Positions 29,118 through 41,038 are shown, numbered from the stretch's first letter. The stretch is DNA of 46,125 bases from Solidesulfovibrio sp. (GCF_029978005.1 NZ_JARKOZ010000053.1:1-46125); one strand, 5' to 3'. The notes: generated from the sequence alone by a model not told the origin. Made by a program: numbers and translations.

Positions 29118-30485
29118 ATGAAGCCAGTATCGCCGGGCGTTTTCCGGGCCTACGACATCCGGGGCGTGGTGGACGTCGACTTCGATCCCGACTGGGTGGA
29201 GCGGCTCGGCCGGGCGGCCGGGACGTATTTTCTGCGCCAGGGATATTCCCAGGCCGTGGTCGGCCACGACTGCCGCTTAAGCTCCCCCGAGTACCAGGCG
29301 CGCCTGGCTGTGGGCCTGGCCTCCTGCGGCATCGACGTGGTGTGCCTGGGCATGGTGCCCACGCCCGTTTTCTACTACGGCGTCAAGGCCCTGGCCCGAA
29401 AGGCCGGGGTCATGGTCACGGCCAGCCACAATCCGCCGGAATTCAACGGCTTCAAGGTCTGGTGCGGCGAGACCACCATCCACACCGGCGCCATCCGCGA
29501 ACTCTACGACATCATGGCCGCAGGCGATTTCGCCTCGGGCACGGGCATCGTGTGCGAGCACGACATCAAGCCCTCCTACGTGGAGCACCTGGCCGACCAG
29601 ATGGTGGTGCCGCGCGCGGTCAAGGTCGTGGTGGACGGCGGCAACGGGGCCGGCGGGCTCATCTGCGCCGAGGCGCTGCGCCAGTGCGGGGCGCAGGTCG
29701 TGCCGCTTTACTGCGAGCCCGACGGCCGGTTCCCCAACCACCATCCCGATCCGGTGGTGCTGGAGAACGTGGCCGCCCTGGCCGCCCGGGTCGTGGCCGA
29801 GGGCGCGGACTTCGGCGTGGGCCTCGACGGCGACGCCGACCGCATCGGCGTCGTGGACGCCTCGGGCCGGCTCATGTACGGCGATCAGGTCCTGGCCATC
29901 TACGCCCGCTCGGTCCTGGCGACGCATCCCGGAGCCACGGTCATCGGCGAGGTCAAGTGCAGCCACCTGCTCTACAAGGACATCGCCGCCCACGGCGGCG
30001 AGCCCGTCATGGCGGCCACGGGGCATTCGCTCATCAAATCCCGCATGCGCGAGACCGGCGCGATCCTCGCTGGCGAGATGAGCGGCCACATGTTCTTCGC
30101 CGACCGCTACTTCGGCTTCGACGACGGCATCTACGCCGCCGCCCGGCTGGCCGAGATCGTGGCCGCCTCGGGCACGCCGCTGGGCGAGATGCTGGCCGAC
30201 TGGCCGGCCACGGTCAACACCCCGGAAATCCGCATGGACTGCCCGGACGCCGTGAAGTTCGCGGTGGTGGAGCGGGCGCGCAATTTTTTCAAGGGCCGCC
30301 ATGACGTCCTCGACGTGGACGGAGTGCGGCTGACCTTCCCCGACGGCTGGGGGCTGCTGCGCGCCTCCAACACCCAGCCCGTGCTGGTGCTGCGCTTCGA
30401 GGCCGAGACGCCGGAGCGCCTTGCGGAAATCCGCCGCATGATCGAGGAGCCGGTGGCCGGCTGGATTGCGGAGCTTTCGGCGTAA
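29118..30485 (+). CDS. Phosphomannomutase/phosphoglucomutase
   Basis: A 455-residue alpha-D-phosphohexomutase of the AlgC type, which interconverts 1- and 6-phosphates of mannose or glucose, supplying sugar nucleotides for lipopolysaccharide or exopolysaccharide. Four domains are present: the phosphoserine loop TASHNPPEFNG near residue 100, the metal loop GLDGDADRIG near 236, the sugar-binding GEMSGHMFF near 318, and the C-terminal phosphate-binding RASNTQP near 415. A TTGGAGAA ribosome binding site precedes the ATG. GEMSGH suggests dual mannose/glucose specificity, as in Pseudomonas PMM/PGM. Confidence 0.95.
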   Translation: MKPVSPGVFRAYDIRGVVDVDFDPDWVERLGRAAGTYFLRQGYSQAVVGHDCRLSSPEYQARLAVGLASCGIDVVCLGMVPTPVFYYGVKALARKAGVMVTASHNPPEFNGFKVWCGETTIHTGAIRELYDIMAAGDFASGTGIVCEHDIKPSYVEHLADQMVVPRAVKVVVDGGNGAGGLICAEALRQCGAQVVPLYCEPDGRFPNHHPDPVVLENVAALAARVVAEGADFGVGLDGDADRIGVVDASGRLMYGDQVLAIYARSVLATHPGATVIGEVKCSHLLYKDIAAHGGEPVMAATGHSLIKSRMRETGAILAGEMSGHMFFADRYFGFDDGIYAAARLAEIVAASGTPLGEMLADWPATVNTPEIRMDCPDAVKFAVVERARNFFKGRHDVLDVDGVRLTFPDGWGLLRASNTQPVLVLRFEAETPERLAEIRRMIEEPVAGWIAELSA

Positions 30486-30537
30486 GCCGTTTCCGTCCGC
30501 CAGGCCCGGTTGGACCGCACGCGCAAGGAGAAAGAGA

Positions 30538-31023
30538 ATGCACACGCTTGCCGCCACGTTCGCCTGTCTGGCCGTGCTTTGCAGCGCCGGCCCGGCCCTG
30601 GCCCAGACCTACCATCCCAACCCGGCCCTGGGCGAGTTGCTCTCCAAGACGCTCTACATCGTCCAGCCGACCAACCCCGGCGGCAAGAACATCCTGGACA
30701 ACAGCTGCATCTACAAGGACAGCTTTTCCTTAAGCCCCTCCAAGCCGGTCCTCGAGCAGTGCGACGCGGCCCGGGGCACGGCCGAGTTCGTGGCCAAGTA
30801 CGGCCGCCCCGACGCCACCGCCCCGGCCCCGGGCGACAAGACGCTGCTCGAGTACTTCCTGCTTTTCAACGACAACAGCTACCACGTGAAGATGTTCGTG
30901 GGCTGCGCCGACGGCAAGACCGAGACCTTCGCCATGGTCGAGTGCAAGGTGGAAAAAAACCGCGCCAAGCCCGGCCCGCCCAAGGACAAGAAGCCGTTCT
31001 GGAAGCAGATTTCGCCGTTTTAA
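30538..31023 (+). CDS. Small exported protein of unknown function
   Basis: A 161-residue protein with a Sec signal peptide (cleavage after an ALA-QT region near residue 22). The mature part contains three cysteine positions that may pair (NSCIYKD, EQCDAAR, VGCADG and VECKV) and ends in a basic tail (KPGPPKDKKPFWKQ). No known domain is recognised. The ATG at 30538 follows an AAGGAG-type ribosome binding site. It sits between the mutase gene and the ABC exporter operon; whether it is part of either is unclear, as 100 bases separate it from the exporter. Confidence 0.78.
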   Translation: MHTLAATFACLAVLCSAGPALAQTYHPNPALGELLSKTLYIVQPTNPGGKNILDNSCIYKDSFSLSPSKPVLEQCDAARGTAEFVAKYGRPDATAPAPGDKTLLEYFLLFNDNSYHVKMFVGCADGKTETFAMVECKVEKNRAKPGPPKDKKPFWKQISPF

Positions 31024-31123
31024 CCTGCCGACGCGCCAGGCGGACCGCCTGACCGCGCCCCGATTTGCCCCCTCCCGCGTTCCGGGATATAGGACGGGAA
31101 AACCGTCCCCCGGATACGACCGC

Positions 31124-32385
31124 ATGCGCAGACTGAAGTGGCTTCTCCTCCTGGCCGTCGCCGCCGGGGCCGGGCTTTACGCCTGGACGCAATTCCATAA
31201 GACCGTCGAACCGCCCCGCGTGCTGGCCACGGCGGAAGCCAGGATCGGCGAGGTCCGCAAGGTCCTGGAAGCCACGGGCATCATCAAGGCCCAGGTCGGA
31301 GCCATCGTCAAGATCGGCGCGCGCGCCACGGGCACCATCAAGGAAATGAACGTCAAGGTCGGCGACGAGGTCCGCACGGGCCAGCTCATCGCCGTCATCG
31401 ACGACCGGGAACTGCGGGCCCAGCTCGACGAGGCCGAGGCCAAGCTCGCCCGGGCCACGGCCGAACTGGCGCAGGTCGAAGCCGTTTACCCCAAGCGCAT
31501 CGCCGAGGCCGAGGCCGAGGAACGCCTGTCCAAGGCCAAGAGCGAATACGCCGCAAGCAACCTCAAGCGCCAGGAAGAGCTCTACGGCAAGTCGCTCATC
31601 GCCAAGGACGTCCTCGACGCCGCCCGCCGTGACGCCCTGGTCGGCCAAAACGAGGTCCTGGCCCGCCAGGCCTCCCTGGTGCGGGTGCAGACCGAATTCG
31701 AAAAGGAGCGCTTCAAGGCCCAGAAGGCCAAGGAAGAGGCCGAGGCGGTCATCGAGTCGGCCAAGACCAAGATCTCCTACACCCGCATCGTCAGCCCCAT
31801 TGACGGCGTGGTGGCCCTGGTCGCCTCCCAGGCCGGCGAGACCGTGGTGGCCGGGCTGCAGGTGGCCAACCTCATCACCGTGCTCGACCCGACAAGGCTC
31901 GAGATGTGGATCTACGTGGACGAGACGGACGTGGGGCAGGTGCGGCCGGGTCTGCCCGTGGAGTTCCGGGTGGACGCCCAGCCCGGGGCCGTGTTCAAGG
32001 GCAGCGTGGACCAGATCTACCCCCAGCCGGAAATCCGCGACAACATCGTCTACTACCAGGCGCTGGTGCGCCTCGACCCCAGGGAATCCGCCCGGCTGCG
32101 GCCGGAGATGACCACCCAGTGCCAGATCGTGGTCCAGGAGAAAAAGGACGTGCTCGTCATCCCCAACGCCGCCCTCAAGTGGATCGGCGACCGGCAGGTG
32201 GTCTTCGCCGTGGCCGGGGACGGGACCGTGCGCGAGGTGCGGCCCAGGCTCGGCCTGGAGGGGCTCAACGAGACCGAAGTGATCGAGGGGCTTTCCCCGG
32301 GCGAGCCGGTGGCCACGCAGATCGTGCTGCCGGGGCTGGCCGCGCCGGTCATCAACGCCCCCAAGCCCAACAGGCCGTCCAGCCG

Positions 32386-32389
<4 letters not shown>
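31124..32389 (+). CDS. Periplasmic adaptor (membrane fusion) protein, MacA-like
   Basis: A 421-residue HlyD/MacA-type adaptor linking an inner-membrane ABC transporter to an outer-membrane channel. An N-terminal anchor (about 5-20) is followed by a biotinyl-lipoyl-like half (GTIKEMNVKVGDEVRTGQ near 68-85), a long Ala/Glu/Lys-rich coiled-coil hairpin (about 95-210), the second lipoyl half (RIVSPIDGVVAL near 222-233), and beta-barrel and membrane-proximal domains (VIPNAALKW near 346). The stop overlaps the next gene's ATG (ATGA). No TolC-type gene is in the window. Confidence 0.93.
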
Positions 32390-33076
<687 letters not shown>

Positions 33077-33102
<26 letters not shown>

Positions 33103-34342
33103 CCGCGCCCTGCGCACCCTCTGGCGCATCCAGCGCATGGCCGTGCTGGCCCTTTGCGCCCACAAGGCCCGGAGCCTTTTCGTCGTGGCCGCCGTGGCCA
33201 TGGGCGTGGCGGCGCTGACGGTCATCGTGGCCTCGGTGGACGGAGCCCGGCGCAAGGCCCTGGAGATCGTCGAATTCTTCGGCCCGGACGCGGTCATGGT
33301 CCTTGGCGGCGACATCGAGAACAGGCCCGTGGGCCAGCGCGTCTACACCCTGACCTGGGCCGACGCCCGGGCCGTGGCCCGGTCCCTGCCCGGGGCCTAC
33401 GCCGTGCTGCCCATGCGCTCGATCCGCAACATCACCCTCAGGTACGGCAACCAGAACCACGAATCGCCGGTGGTGGTCGGGGCCACGGAGAACTACGCCA
33501 GTACCTGGAACTGGCCCCTGGCCGAGGGCCGCGACCTGTCCGAGGAGGACGTGGCGCACGGGGCCAAGGTGGCGCTTATCGGCGACGAGCCGGCCAGACA
33601 GCTTTTCGGCGACGCCTCGCCCCTTGGCCGCACCATACTGGTCAAGAACCTGCCCGTGCAGATCGTCGGCCGGCTGGCCTACCGCGGGCTTTCCGGCGGC
33701 GGCTCGGACGTGACCATCGACGACCGCATCATCATGCCCATCACCACCCTGACCCAGCGCTTCAACCTGGACCGCAAGTACTTCCGGGGGCTTCGCGTCA
33801 AGTTCCACGACCCGGACCTCATCGACGTCCACAAGGACAACCTGCGCGCCCTGCTGCGCCACCTGCACAAGCTCGGCCCTACCGAGCCCGACGACTTCAC
33901 CATCCTCTCGGCCAGCGAGATACTCAAATTCCTCACGGCCTTCACCGGCGGGCTGGTGGCGTTTCTGGGCGTCACGGCCGGAGTGGCCATCGTGGTCGGC
34001 GGCTTCGTGCTGGCCAACCTGATGTTTTTGAGCGTCAGCGAGCGCAAGACGGAAATCGGCCTGCGCAAGGCCGTGGGCGCGAGCGGCGCGGCCATCGCCG
34101 CCCAGTTCCTGTCCGAGGCCCTGTACCTGACCGTGGCCGGGGCGTTTTGCGGGGTGGGGCTCGGGGTGGCCCTGGGCGAGTCGCTTTCGCGCCTGGGGCT
34201 TTTGCAGTTGCGCCTGTCGCCCAAGGTCTTCGTGCTCTCGCTTGTCGCCGCCCTGTCCATCGCCCTGGTCTTCGGCCTCAAGCCCGCCCGCAAGGCCGCG
34301 GCCATGGACCCCATCGAGGCCCTGCGCGGCGGCGGGGACTAG
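33077..34342 (+). CDS. ABC transporter permease, MacB-like
   Basis: A 421-residue permease with a first membrane segment (about 34-54), a large periplasmic MacB_PCD-type domain (about 55-285), and three C-terminal membrane segments (about 290-315, 340-370, 385-405) holding the FtsX-type region (SERKTEIGLRKAVGAS near 322-337). It ends with the family's RKAAAMDPIEALRGG signature. Together with the two preceding genes it forms a MacAB-like tripartite exporter, ATPase and permease being separate polypeptides. The substrate could be a lipid, peptide or lipoprotein. Confidence 0.93.
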
Positions 34343-34370
34343 CCACGGGAAACAGGGCCGTCCCCGGCTG

Positions 34371-34413
34371 AAAAAAGGCCGCGCCCGCTCGGGGGAACGT
34401 GAGCGGGCGCGGC
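34371..34413 (-). terminator. Intrinsic terminator of the minus-strand redox operon
   Basis: A 13-bp perfect stem (34378-34390 with 34401-34413) has a 10-nt loop. On the minus strand it is followed by six T residues (34376-34371). It lies about 40 bases beyond the aldo/keto reductase stop and also separates that operon from the convergent ABC exporter. Confidence 0.88.
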
Positions 34414-34453
34414 GGGAACCGGGGGAAGGCGACGCGACTCCCCGGAGGGAGCG

Positions 34454-35674
34454 TCAGGCCAGCAGCCTGGCGGCGTCGTCGACGATGGAGGCGATGGCGA
34501 GCCGGCGCGGGCAGGCCGCCTCGGCCTTGGAGAAATCCAGGGAACCGGGGTCACGGCGCAGGGCCTCGGGGAGGCTGGCGAAAAGCTCCCGGGCGATGGC
34601 CGTCTCGCCGTAGTCGCGGTGGTACATCATGGCCCGCATCACGTCGGCCACGGGCACGGCCCCGCCCATGGCCGTGCCGCAGATGTCGGCGCAGCCGGCG
34701 CAGTAGTCGCCGTGGGTGGCGTCGGCAAAGACGCGAAGGGCCTCGAAGTCCTCCCGGGCCAGGCTCGTGGCGTCGCGGGCGGCGGCCACGTTGGCCGAGA
34801 GGATGGTGAGGTTGGGCATCTGGGAGCAGACCGAGGCGATGTCCGGGTTCTGCCAGATGGCCTTGAGCTTGGCCTGCTTGTCGGTGAAGCCCTTCTCCAG
34901 GAAGCGGCCGGCCATGTCCAGCTCGGCCTGGGAGTCGGTCTTGACCGGGCCGCCGCCCTGGGTCTTCATGGCCACCAGACCGATGCCGGCCTTGACGCAG
35001 GCGGACACGGCGTCGCGCATCTTCTGCTCGTGCATGAGCCGGAAGTTGTAGGAGATCATCACGGCGTCGATCCAATCGAGCTTGGCCGCGCCGAGCAGGC
35101 AGTCCTCCATGTTCGAGTGGGTGCTGAAGCCGAAGAACTTGATCTTGCCGGCCTTCTTCTTGGCCGCCGCCCAGTCGCGCATCTGGCCGTCCACCTCGGC
35201 GATGCCCGAGATGCCGTGGACGTAGAAGAGGTCCACGTAGTCGGTCTTGAGGCGCGACAGCGCCGCGTCCAGGCGCTCGTCGAACTTGCCGCCCTTGGGC
35301 ACGAGCTTGGTGGTCAGGACGATCTGCTTGCGCGCCTCGGGGTTGCGGGAGAAAAAGCGCCCGAAGCCCTCCTCGGACATGCCGTTGCCGTAGGCCTCGG
35401 CCGTGTCCCAGAAGTTGACGCCCCAGCCCAGGGCCTGCTTGAGCAGGAGCTGGTTGTTGATGGTGTCGAACATGCCGCCGAGGTCGAGGATGGACACCTC
35501 GAGCCCGGTCTTGCCGAGCTTGCGCCGGGGCATGGGGCCCGGGGCGGCCTTTTCCGGCTCACCGGCGGCATAGGCCTGCCCGGCCACGCCCATGCCGGCC
35601 ACGGCCAGCCCGCCGAGCCCCAGGGTCTTCATCACATCGCGCCGGGTGAGCCCGGCCTTTTTTTCCGCCGCCAT
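34454..35674 (-). CDS. Tat-exported aldo/keto reductase with Fe-S binding C-terminus
   Basis: A 406-residue protein. Residues 10-37 form a twin-arginine signal (TRRDVMKTLGL, cleavage near AYA-A), so the folded enzyme is exported to the periplasm. The barrel has the aldo/keto reductase tetrad: D90, Y95 in WDTAEAYGNG, K123 in LTTKL, and H153 in YVHGISG. The C-terminus carries CxxCxxxC (C325, C328, C332) with a distal C388 followed by Pro, the pattern of a [4Fe-4S] site in the ferredoxin-like aldo/keto reductase subgroup. Export with an iron-sulfur cluster suggests electron input from a membrane polyferredoxin rather than NAD(P)H. Last gene of the operon; terminator at 34371-34413. Confidence 0.88.
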   Translation of the reverse strand: MAAEKKAGLTRRDVMKTLGLGGLAVAGMGVAGQAYAAGEPEKAAPGPMPRRKLGKTGLEVSILDLGGMFDTINNQLLLKQALGWGVNFWDTAEAYGNGMSEEGFGRFFSRNPEARKQIVLTTKLVPKGGKFDERLDAALSRLKTDYVDLFYVHGISGIAEVDGQMRDWAAAKKKAGKIKFFGFSTHSNMEDCLLGAAKLDWIDAVMISYNFRLMHEQKMRDAVSACVKAGIGLVAMKTQGGGPVKTDSQAELDMAGRFLEKGFTDKQAKLKAIWQNPDIASVCSQMPNLTILSANVAAARDATSLAREDFEALRVFADATHGDYCAGCADICGTAMGGAVPVADVMRAMMYHRDYGETAIARELFASLPEALRRDPGSLDFSKAEAACPRRLAIASIVDDAARLLA

Positions 35675-35739
35675 CGCCGTCCTCCTTGGCGCGCCGGCAA
35701 GCCGGCCTTGCGCCTTTCAGGGTGCGTATCCGTCACATC

Positions 35740-35811
35740 CCGTCGGCCGCCGGCGTCGCGTCCTCGACAAAGCGCATCCTTTTTCGAGGACGCGACGCCG
35801 GCGGCCGACGG
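35740..35811. repeat. Perfect 27-bp inverted repeat between polyferredoxin and aldo/keto reductase genes
   Basis: Positions 35740-35766 are the exact reverse complement of 35785-35811, with an 18-nt loop at 35767-35784. The hairpin begins 8 bases after the polyferredoxin stop. No T-run follows on either strand. In RNA this would form a very stable stem and an RNase III-type target or 3' stabiliser; alternatively it is a mobile palindromic element. Confidence 0.85.
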
Positions 35812-35818
35812 AAATTCG

Positions 35819-37549
<1,731 letters not shown>

Positions 37550-37552
37550 GAC

Positions 37553-38593
37553 CTACCCCGCCGCCGGTTCGGTGTTGACGGTGACCGGATTGAGGCTCGC
37601 CACGTCGGTGGTGCCGACGCCGGCGGCCTGGGCCAGGGCCAGGTAGGGCAGGTCGGCCGGCGTCTTGCCGAGGAGGCCGACGCCCAGCGCGTCCGTGGCC
37701 ACGGGATCGGCCGAAAGGTACATGACGCCGGCCTGGCGCAGGTCGGAGAGCGACCCGCCCGTGGGGCCGTTGGTCATCATGACCGTCGTGCCGTCGAGCA
37801 CGCACAACGTGGGCGTAAGCATGGCCCCGAGCTCGGCGATGATGCCGTTGATGTCCTGGTGGAAGATGTTGCGCCGCCCGCCGAGGAGTCCGTAGAGGTT
37901 CTTGAGCGACATGGAGGCCACGGCCCGCTGGTGGTCCTTGACCGGGGCCAGGGTGATGACCTTGGTCACGCCGGCGAAGGCCCCGGAGAAGACGGGCCAG
38001 TCCTTGAGCAGCCGGCCGTGCGGCAGGCTCAGCGGGGAAAAAAGGGCCGGGCGCGGCAGCACGAGCCGCGCCCCGGTCGCCCGGGCCGCGTCGGCCAGAC
38101 CGGCCACCTCGAAACAGCTCTCGGGATTGTTGATGGGATTGTCGGCCACGAGCACCCGCGACGCCCCGGCCTCGCGGCAGGCCGTGGCCACGGCGGCCAG
38201 GAGCTCCGGGCTCGTGGTCGCGCCGAGCACGGCCGGCGCGGCGAAGGCGGCGTTGACCTTGAGCAGCACCGTGTCGCCCCGGGCGACGAAGGCCGCCATG
38301 CCGCCGAGCGCCGCCACGCCGGCCGTAAACATGGCCGCCCGGTCCGTGCCGTGCACCTCGGCCAGCCGGGGCTTGCCGGCTATGGGCGCGGGCACGGCGA
38401 AATCGCCGAGCGTGGCCAGGGCCCTGGCGTTTTCCATGGCGGCCGGGCCGACGGCGTCGCGAAGCGACAGCCCGATGCCGCCCACGGCCGCGGCCGCCAC
38501 GCCCGCGCCGGCCAGGCGCCACAGGAAGGCGCGGCGGGAGAGCGCCTCGGGCCGCGCCTTTTGCGCGGCCGGGGCCGGATCATGATCCTTCAT
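37553..38593 (-). CDS. DUF362 domain protein with twin-arginine leader
   Basis: A 346-residue protein of the DUF362 family, whose members often carry or assist iron-sulfur clusters; the biochemical role is not established. The N-terminus has SRRAFLW (R20-R21) followed by a hydrophobic stretch (24-44), a Tat-type signal or anchor. The body contains the family's VNAAFAAPAVLGATTSPEL, the KDHQRAVASMSLKNLYGL region, and SADPVATDALG near the C-terminus. No ferredoxin-type cysteine cluster is present. It overlaps the upstream gene (ATGA) and precedes the polyferredoxin gene by 3 bases, so it is cotranscribed. Confidence 0.85.
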   Translation of the reverse strand: MKDHDPAPAAQKARPEALSRRAFLWRLAGAGVAAAAVGGIGLSLRDAVGPAAMENARALATLGDFAVPAPIAGKPRLAEVHGTDRAAMFTAGVAALGGMAAFVARGDTVLLKVNAAFAAPAVLGATTSPELLAAVATACREAGASRVLVADNPINNPESCFEVAGLADAARATGARLVLPRPALFSPLSLPHGRLLKDWPVFSGAFAGVTKVITLAPVKDHQRAVASMSLKNLYGLLGGRRNIFHQDINGIIAELGAMLTPTLCVLDGTTVMMTNGPTGGSLSDLRQAGVMYLSADPVATDALGVGLLGKTPADLPYLALAQAAGVGTTDVASLNPVTVNTEPAAG

Positions 38594-39621
38594 TTCACAG
38601 CGTCCTTGAGGCCGGCCGCCAGTGCGGCGGCCAGCTCCAGGGCAGCCTCGCGGCTGACGGCGTCATGGACGCCGGCCACGTAGCCGCCGCTTGTCCAGAT
38701 GATTTCGAACGAGCCCGGCGCGGCGAGCAGGACCGCGCCCTGGGGCAGGCCCTGGGCCTGCTGGGGGGCGTAGCCGTTCTCGGCCAGGAAGCCGGCGAAG
38801 GCCTTGGCGTCGGCCGCGGCCGCCTCGGGCGTGTCGCGCTGGGCCAGGAAGGCCGTGGCCGCGCCCGAGGGCATGGCGTAGTCGGCCGTGTAGACGTTGG
38901 AGAACCCGGCCAGGCCCATGGCGTCCGAGGCGGCCAGGCGCAGGCTGGCCGCGTCCAGGCCGGCGGCCGGAAACAGGGTCTTGGGATCGGGCGCGGCCCC
39001 GGCCCCGTCCGCGGCCGGCTCCGCCGCCGGCAGCCGCCCCGCCAGGTCCCTGGCCGCCTGGGCCAGGGCGTCCAGGGTGGCCGCGTCGGCCCGGTCGGCG
39101 GAAAGCTCGGCGTAATGGTTGCCTTTGTTGAAATAGAGGGCGTTTTGCGTGGCGTAGGCGTCGGGGGAGACGTCGCTTGGCGTCGCGCCGGGCCGGCGCT
39201 GGGCGCTTAAAACCGCGTAGGCGTCCCGGGGCGAGGCCTGGGCGTAGAGGTAGACGTCCAGGTGCGCGCCGGAGGGCAGGCTGAAGCCGCGCACGGACAT
39301 CTCCTGAAAGTTGGCCGCCAGGTAGAGTTCGGCCTTGCCGTCGATGCGGTCGGAGAGCGTCTCGGGGTCGTAGCTTTCCACGGGTCCGCCCGGCGTGGCC
39401 CCGGCCAGGGATTCGAGAAAGGCCGCCGTCTCGAAGACGCGCCCGTCGGCCGAGGCGACCGGCGCGGCGGCGGGCGGCGGCGGGCTCGTCGCCACGACCA
39501 CGGCCGGGGAAAGGCGCGACTGGACGGCCCCAAGCCAGACGATGGCGGCGGCAAGCAAGACCAGCACCGCGGAGGATGCCGCGCTCTCGGCGCGGCTCGG
39601 GCCCAGACGACGTAAAGCCAT
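38590..39621 (-). CDS. Membrane-anchored periplasmic protein, DUF6599-like
   Basis: A 343-residue protein with one N-terminal membrane segment (about 16-34) and a Pro-rich linker (about 45-55), placing the rest in the periplasm. Two halves look similar in layout: each has an aromatic-rich strand region followed by an alternating segment ending in an NxY/AEL-type helix. This resembles the DUF6599 family, but I assign it only tentatively. It has one cysteine-free periplasmic body. The start at 39621 has GGAGGGG upstream; it lies 9 bases after the upstream gene and overlaps the DUF362 gene. Confidence 0.7.
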   Translation of the reverse strand: MALRRLGPSRAESAASSAVLVLLAAAIVWLGAVQSRLSPAVVVATSPPPPAAAPVASADGRVFETAAFLESLAGATPGGPVESYDPETLSDRIDGKAELYLAANFQEMSVRGFSLPSGAHLDVYLYAQASPRDAYAVLSAQRRPGATPSDVSPDAYATQNALYFNKGNHYAELSADRADAATLDALAQAARDLAGRLPAAEPAADGAGAAPDPKTLFPAAGLDAASLRLAASDAMGLAGFSNVYTADYAMPSGAATAFLAQRDTPEAAAADAKAFAGFLAENGYAPQQAQGLPQGAVLLAAPGSFEIIWTSGGYVAGVHDAVSREAALELAAALAAGLKDAVK

Positions 39622-39629
39622 GGCCCCTC

Positions 39630-40250
39630 CTAACGCACCGCCTGTCCGGCATCGCAATCGTAGCGCGGCGGGCAGGACAGGGCCGTGGGCAGGACGGCCT
39701 GGGGCGAGGCCGGGTCCAGCACGCCGCCGCGCAGCACGAAGCGCAGCTCGCCCGAGACCGGGAACCCGTCGTTTATGGCTTTTTCCAGGCGGGCCACGGC
39801 GTCGGCGTATTCCGGCTCGGCCTTGTTCTTGTGGAACTGCCGCCGCCATTCGATCCACTGCCTGGGGCTCATGGCGCTCTGGTCCACGAAGACGAAGTGG
39901 GTCACGCCGTCCGGGCAGTCCTGCTCCAGGACCAGGGAGTACTCGAATACGGGGTTGGCCGGGTCGCGGGACTTGAGGCGCGCCGCCTCGTCCTCCTCGA
40001 TGAGCCAGGCCGTGGGGCAGGCGCGCGAGGCGGCGAAATCCGCCACCGGCCCGAAAAGGAAGGCGGGGCGGGTCTCGTCGGCGATGAAGTAGCCGTCGAG
40101 GAAGGCCTTGGGCGGCGCGTAGGGCGCGTAGCCCATTTCCCGGCGCAGGGCCTGCGCCTTTTCCGACTGCGCCGCCGCCGGCGCATGCAGCCCGAGCGCC
40201 AGGACAAGCGCCACGAGCGAACCCGCCAGAACCGAAACGAAACGCGGCAT
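39630..40250 (-). CDS. Exported protein, first gene of the redox operon
   Basis: A 206-residue protein with a Sec signal peptide (hydrophobic 5-26, AAA-QS cleavage). The mature part has paired cysteines (RACPTAW and EQDCPDG; SCPPRYDC at the C-terminus) and an aromatic-rich midregion (GYFIADETRPAFLFGPVADF). No known domain is recognised. GGGAGG precedes the ATG at 40250. Candidate promoter boxes on the minus strand lie at 40318-40313 and 40293-40288. Confidence 0.75.
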   Translation of the reverse strand: MPRFVSVLAGSLVALVLALGLHAPAAAQSEKAQALRREMGYAPYAPPKAFLDGYFIADETRPAFLFGPVADFAASRACPTAWLIEEDEAARLKSRDPANPVFEYSLVLEQDCPDGVTHFVFVDQSAMSPRQWIEWRRQFHKNKAEPEYADAVARLEKAINDGFPVSGELRFVLRGGVLDPASPQAVLPTALSCPPRYDCDAGQAVR

Positions 40251-40287
40251 GTCGCCTCCCGCCGGGAACGCTGCCCGGGCTTTGGGG

Positions 40288-40318
40288 ATCATGCCGGTCG
40301 CAGTAACAATTTTGTCAG
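40288..40318 (-). promoter_or_regulatory. Possible promoter of the redox operon
   Basis: On the minus strand a CTGACA box (five of six bases of TTGACA, 40318-40313) and a CATGAT box (40293-40288) are separated by 19 bases, about 40 bases before the ATG at 40250. The spacing is long, so this is tentative. Confidence 0.3.
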
Positions 40319-40374
40319 ACCGTTGGCAAGGCGTATGGGAAAAGTGCCTAGCCCACCGGGGCCATACCGCCCCG

Positions 40375-40405
40375 GGCCGGCCGGACGCCTACCGTCCGGC
40401 CGGCC
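40375..40405. terminator. GC hairpin after the small gene at 40416
   Basis: A 13-bp perfect stem (40375-40387 with 40393-40405) has a 5-nt loop, 10 bases beyond the stop of the minus-strand gene. There is no T-run, so termination strength is uncertain. Confidence 0.45.
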
Positions 40406-40415
40406 GCCGGGCCTG

Positions 40416-40826
40416 TCAGGATGACGAGGAAGTGCCCCGGAAGTTGGGGGACTTCTCGATGAGGTCGGTCAAAAGCAGCACCATGGACATGTCCCGCTTG
40501 TTGGCGGGGGTGATGGCCGAAAGCACGTAGTCCTTGAGCGAAGCGCCGGTGCCGGGCAGCGCCTCGTCGTCCCCCTGTCTGGTGTTGTGCACGGCTTCGA
40601 GGAACGAAAGAAGCAGGTACGGCCAGACGTCGTCGTAGTAGAGATGGTAGTCGAGGATCTCCTTGATTTTCATGATGGCGTATAAAATATTGTCCGTCTG
40701 CCGATAATCACGGGTCCACAGGTCCCGATCGCTCAGACGCGGCCGCTGCGGCGACAGGTTCGTAGCCATCTCCCGCCCCGGCTCCCGCATCCGACGATGG
40801 TCGTCGAGATGCACTATCTGGGCCAT
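40416..40826 (-). CDS. Conserved-looking small cytoplasmic protein of unknown function
   Basis: A 136-residue soluble, helical, cysteine-free protein. An N-terminal MAQIVHLDDHRRM stretch is basic/acidic; the core (about 45-80) is rich in Tyr/Leu/Ile (LYAIMKIKEILDYHLYYDD), and the tail is Ser-rich. No domain is recognised. The ribosome binding site is strong (GGAGGGAGG). It is divergent from the double-cubane reductase gene across an AT-rich 212-base region, so a regulatory link is possible but unproven. Confidence 0.7.
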   Translation of the reverse strand: MAQIVHLDDHRRMREPGREMATNLSPQRPRLSDRDLWTRDYRQTDNILYAIMKIKEILDYHLYYDDVWPYLLLSFLEAVHNTRQGDDEALPGTGASLKDYVLSAITPANKRDMSMVLLLTDLIEKSPNFRGTSSSS

Positions 40827-40936
40827 GCGCCTCCCTCCCTGGCGGCTTTGCGATCCGGCTTCCAGCCGGTCGCGCCTTGCTCACGAGCCTTTTCGGACGC
40901 TCCAGGAATTCCTTTAGCGCTCCCATCTATAGATTC

Positions 40937-40965
40937 TTACAATACTATCATGATGAAATTATTGA
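40937..40965 (+). promoter_or_regulatory. AT-rich divergent promoter region of the double-cubane reductase
   Basis: Boxes TTACAA (40937-40942) and TATTGA (40960-40965) are 17 bases apart, upstream of the reductase gene. The surrounding 60 bases are much more AT-rich than the rest of the window, and ATCATGAT (40947-40954) is a short palindrome inside the spacer. Promoter strength is uncertain. Confidence 0.4.
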
Positions 40966-41038
40966 AACTAACGATTTCACCCCCGGTCGATCGCCGGCTA
41001 TCAGGAAGCATCAAACCCTTTTTCGCCCGGAGGAAGCC

